A DNA stretch of 33,348 nt, taken from NCBI GenBank assembly GCA_014804655.1, contig JAAUZK010000021.1:1-33348 (forward strand), given 5' to 3'. Shown in pieces: positions 32,017 to 33,348 of the stretch. Under the pieces are notes generated by a model. That model was given only the letters and a program-made list of their open reading frames with translations, did no database searches and was not told the origin of the DNA. Numbering within the stretch: the stretch's first letter is position 1; the number at the start of each line of letters is the position of its first letter. The stretch comes from Lachnospiraceae bacterium. Its GTDB lineage: Bacteria; Bacillota; Clostridia; Lachnospirales; Lachnospiraceae. The translations under genes and the position numbers were made by a program.

Positions 32017-33348
32017 TTATCGCTTCACCGTAACCTTGACTTGCGTCTTCAAATCTTTGGTTATGCCGTCCCTTCCTTTTAACTGTACGACAACCGGAAT
32101 CGTGTAGGTCTTTCCCTTCACTCCGGTAACCGTCATGATACCGTCCCTGTCCGCGATCGCCACCCTGAAAGTAATCGTATTGCTGTCCGTCTGTCTCGTG
32201 AGACCATATACCTTCAGATCCGCTTTGCCATCCTTATTACAGTCTAAGCTGCCCGACACATCATTGATGATATAACCGCCCTCAGAAAGCACTTCCATTT
32301 TATAAGTTCTGTACAGCGTATCCGCCGCCGCGTATAGGGTTTGGTTATTATCGGATATCTTTATCTTCGGCTGGCTCTGCTTCGGTGTCACCGTAAAGGT
32401 CTGACTCCTCACCGTAAAGGTATCGCCGTTTTCCATCACAATGGTGTACCCGAGCGCCAGCTTATAACGCTGTCCGGCTTTCAGCTTGCCATCCTGTTTG
32501 ATCCTCAGACGATACTGTCCGGGATAGTTTGTAAGAATCCGCAGATCGAAATAATTGCTGTATTCGCCGTACAGTCTCATATTGCTCTTGATCGTATAAT
32601 TACTGCCGATATTTTTAAACGTCGTCTTCAAACTGATATAATTGGAACTGTTATTACCGATTTCCTTGGTCAGATCCAGTTTGCCGGACACCTTAACCTT
32701 AGCGGTGACTGCTTTGTTCGTTACCTTGATCTTCAGATTCAGCGTCTTCGCCCTCACAATATTTCCATAAGCATCCGTATAGCATGGCGTTACCTTAAAA
32801 GGATAAGTGCCATTTGCGATCGCAGCCTGATCCATAGTCTCCGCACGGTTTACCTTTACAACGACTCTGTTCTTCTGCGCACTGTCCTGACTGATCTCCA
32901 ACAGGTCCTCCGCAAGAAGCGCCTTTGCTTTCGGGTTACCGCCCTCAACTATGATGTTGTCACAGTTCAGATTACCGTCATACGCATTTTTCAGTCCGAT
33001 CTCTGTGTACACAGTGCCGATCCGCATCGTATTCAGCGTCAACTGCGTATTCGTTAGATAAGGCACCGGTGCCGCCAGTTTAACGGTATGTACCGCATAT
33101 ACCGGTTCCCTCCAGTCGGCATTTCTGATCGTCAGGGTAAGTTTCTCGCTTCCTTTCGTCTTGCTGCCGGTATAGGTATATCTACGCCAGCCCAACGTAG
33201 AGGAATTAGGCAAAAACTTCACACTGTCATTGTCACAGCTCAACTCACTGTAATAATATTTCGGATTCTGCTGCGTCGCACTGTCCTTGTTATAGAGTAA
33301 TGTTTTCTTATCCGTACTGTTATATAAATCGAATCTGCCCACATTATG
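32017..33348 (-). CDS. Repeat-rich surface-type protein, C-terminal part
   Basis: The frame is open to the right edge, so the N-terminus lies outside. The 443 residues seen are beta-rich, with alternating hydrophobic residues, many Thr, Ser, Asn and Lys, and several Ig-like or cadherin-like segments (LTLTIRNADWREPVYAVHTV, TKEIGNNSSNYISLKTTFKN, TFTVRSQTFTVTPKQSQPKI). The segment LDCNKDGKADLKVYGL looks like a dockerin-type or EF-hand calcium loop (D-x-N-x-D-G-x-A-D). It ends in KVTVKR without a sortase motif or membrane anchor. Most likely an exported cell-surface or adhesin-like protein, but no family is recognised. Confidence 0.6.
   Translation of the reverse strand, partial: HNVGRFDLYNSTDKKTLLYNKDSATQQNPKYYYSELSCDNDSVKFLPNSSTLGWRRYTYTGSKTKGSEKLTLTIRNADWREPVYAVHTVKLAAPVPYLTNTQLTLNTMRIGTVYTEIGLKNAYDGNLNCDNIIVEGGNPKAKALLAEDLLEISQDSAQKNRVVVKVNRAETMDQAAIANGTYPFKVTPCYTDAYGNIVRAKTLNLKIKVTNKAVTAKVKVSGKLDLTKEIGNNSSNYISLKTTFKNIGSNYTIKSNMRLYGEYSNYFDLRILTNYPGQYRLRIKQDGKLKAGQRYKLALGYTIVMENGDTFTVRSQTFTVTPKQSQPKIKISDNNQTLYAAADTLYRTYKMEVLSEGGYIINDVSGSLDCNKDGKADLKVYGLTRQTDSNTITFRVAIADRDGIMTVTGVKGKTYTIPVVVQLKGRDGITKDLKTQVKVTVKR

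Noticed and set aside
1..33348. CRISPR arrays, tRNA or rRNA genes, prophage
   Set aside because: No regularly spaced repeats, tRNA-like cloverleaf ends, rRNA segments or phage structural genes were seen on either strand by eye. A tRNA or Rfam scan would be needed to be certain.

Overview
The window looks like chromosomal DNA of an anaerobic Clostridia species, most likely Lachnospiraceae. Evidence: a six-gene Rnf complex in the order CDGEAB, ATP-dependent PEP carboxykinase, the cluster HI0933 flavoprotein-cmk-ispH-rpsA, SleB- and GH25-type wall hydrolases, BspA-type leucine-rich repeats, strong AGGAGG ribosome sites and mid-range base composition. The assignment is inferred from gene content. 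No rRNA, tRNA, CRISPR array or complete insertion sequence was seen by eye.

Layout. 1-2200: an OmpR-type response regulator and a sensor kinase that stops inside its ATPase domain, separated by two hairpins. Between the regulator and pckA lies a short remnant of a GGDEF gene. 2233-6500: central carbon metabolism, pckA and deoC on the minus strand and citrate synthase on the plus strand, each with a readable promoter and dyads. 6512-8750: thrC, a single-domain receiver and a small membrane protein form one operon. 8903-13072: SleB-like hydrolase, AP2-domain protein, GH25 hydrolase (the last two overlap tail to tail), a 137-bp hairpin element that looks like a MITE, and the flavin transferase ApbE. 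13207-14232: an iron-sulfur aldo/keto reductase.

14337-18822 is the most unusual part. Five tightly packed minus-strand genes encode an atypical Ser/Thr kinase with zinc-ribbon and FHA-like tail, a BspA-type leucine-rich-repeat protein, a TerY-type vWA protein, a PP2C phosphatase and a separate TerY-C-like zinc protein. This matches the TerY-P phosphorylation triad, but no TerD/TerC genes are present and the LRR protein is an extra member. Related palindromic repeats lie at both ends of the block.

18901-23866: the rnfCDGEAB operon, ferredoxin:NAD+ oxidoreductase coupled to ion pumping. RnfG and RnfD carry flavinylation motifs that the ApbE encoded 6 kb away could modify. 24075-30195: a YprB-like exonuclease on the plus strand, then on the minus strand an operon reading HI0933 flavoprotein, cmk, ispH, rpsA, cheR. 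ispH and rpsA overlap by 20 bases at a TTT-TGA site that could allow +1 frameshifting. 30236-31833: RpiR and TetR regulators, the latter with a near-consensus promoter overlapped by a palindrome. 32017 to the right edge: the C-terminal part of a repeat-rich, probably surface-exposed protein that continues outside the window.
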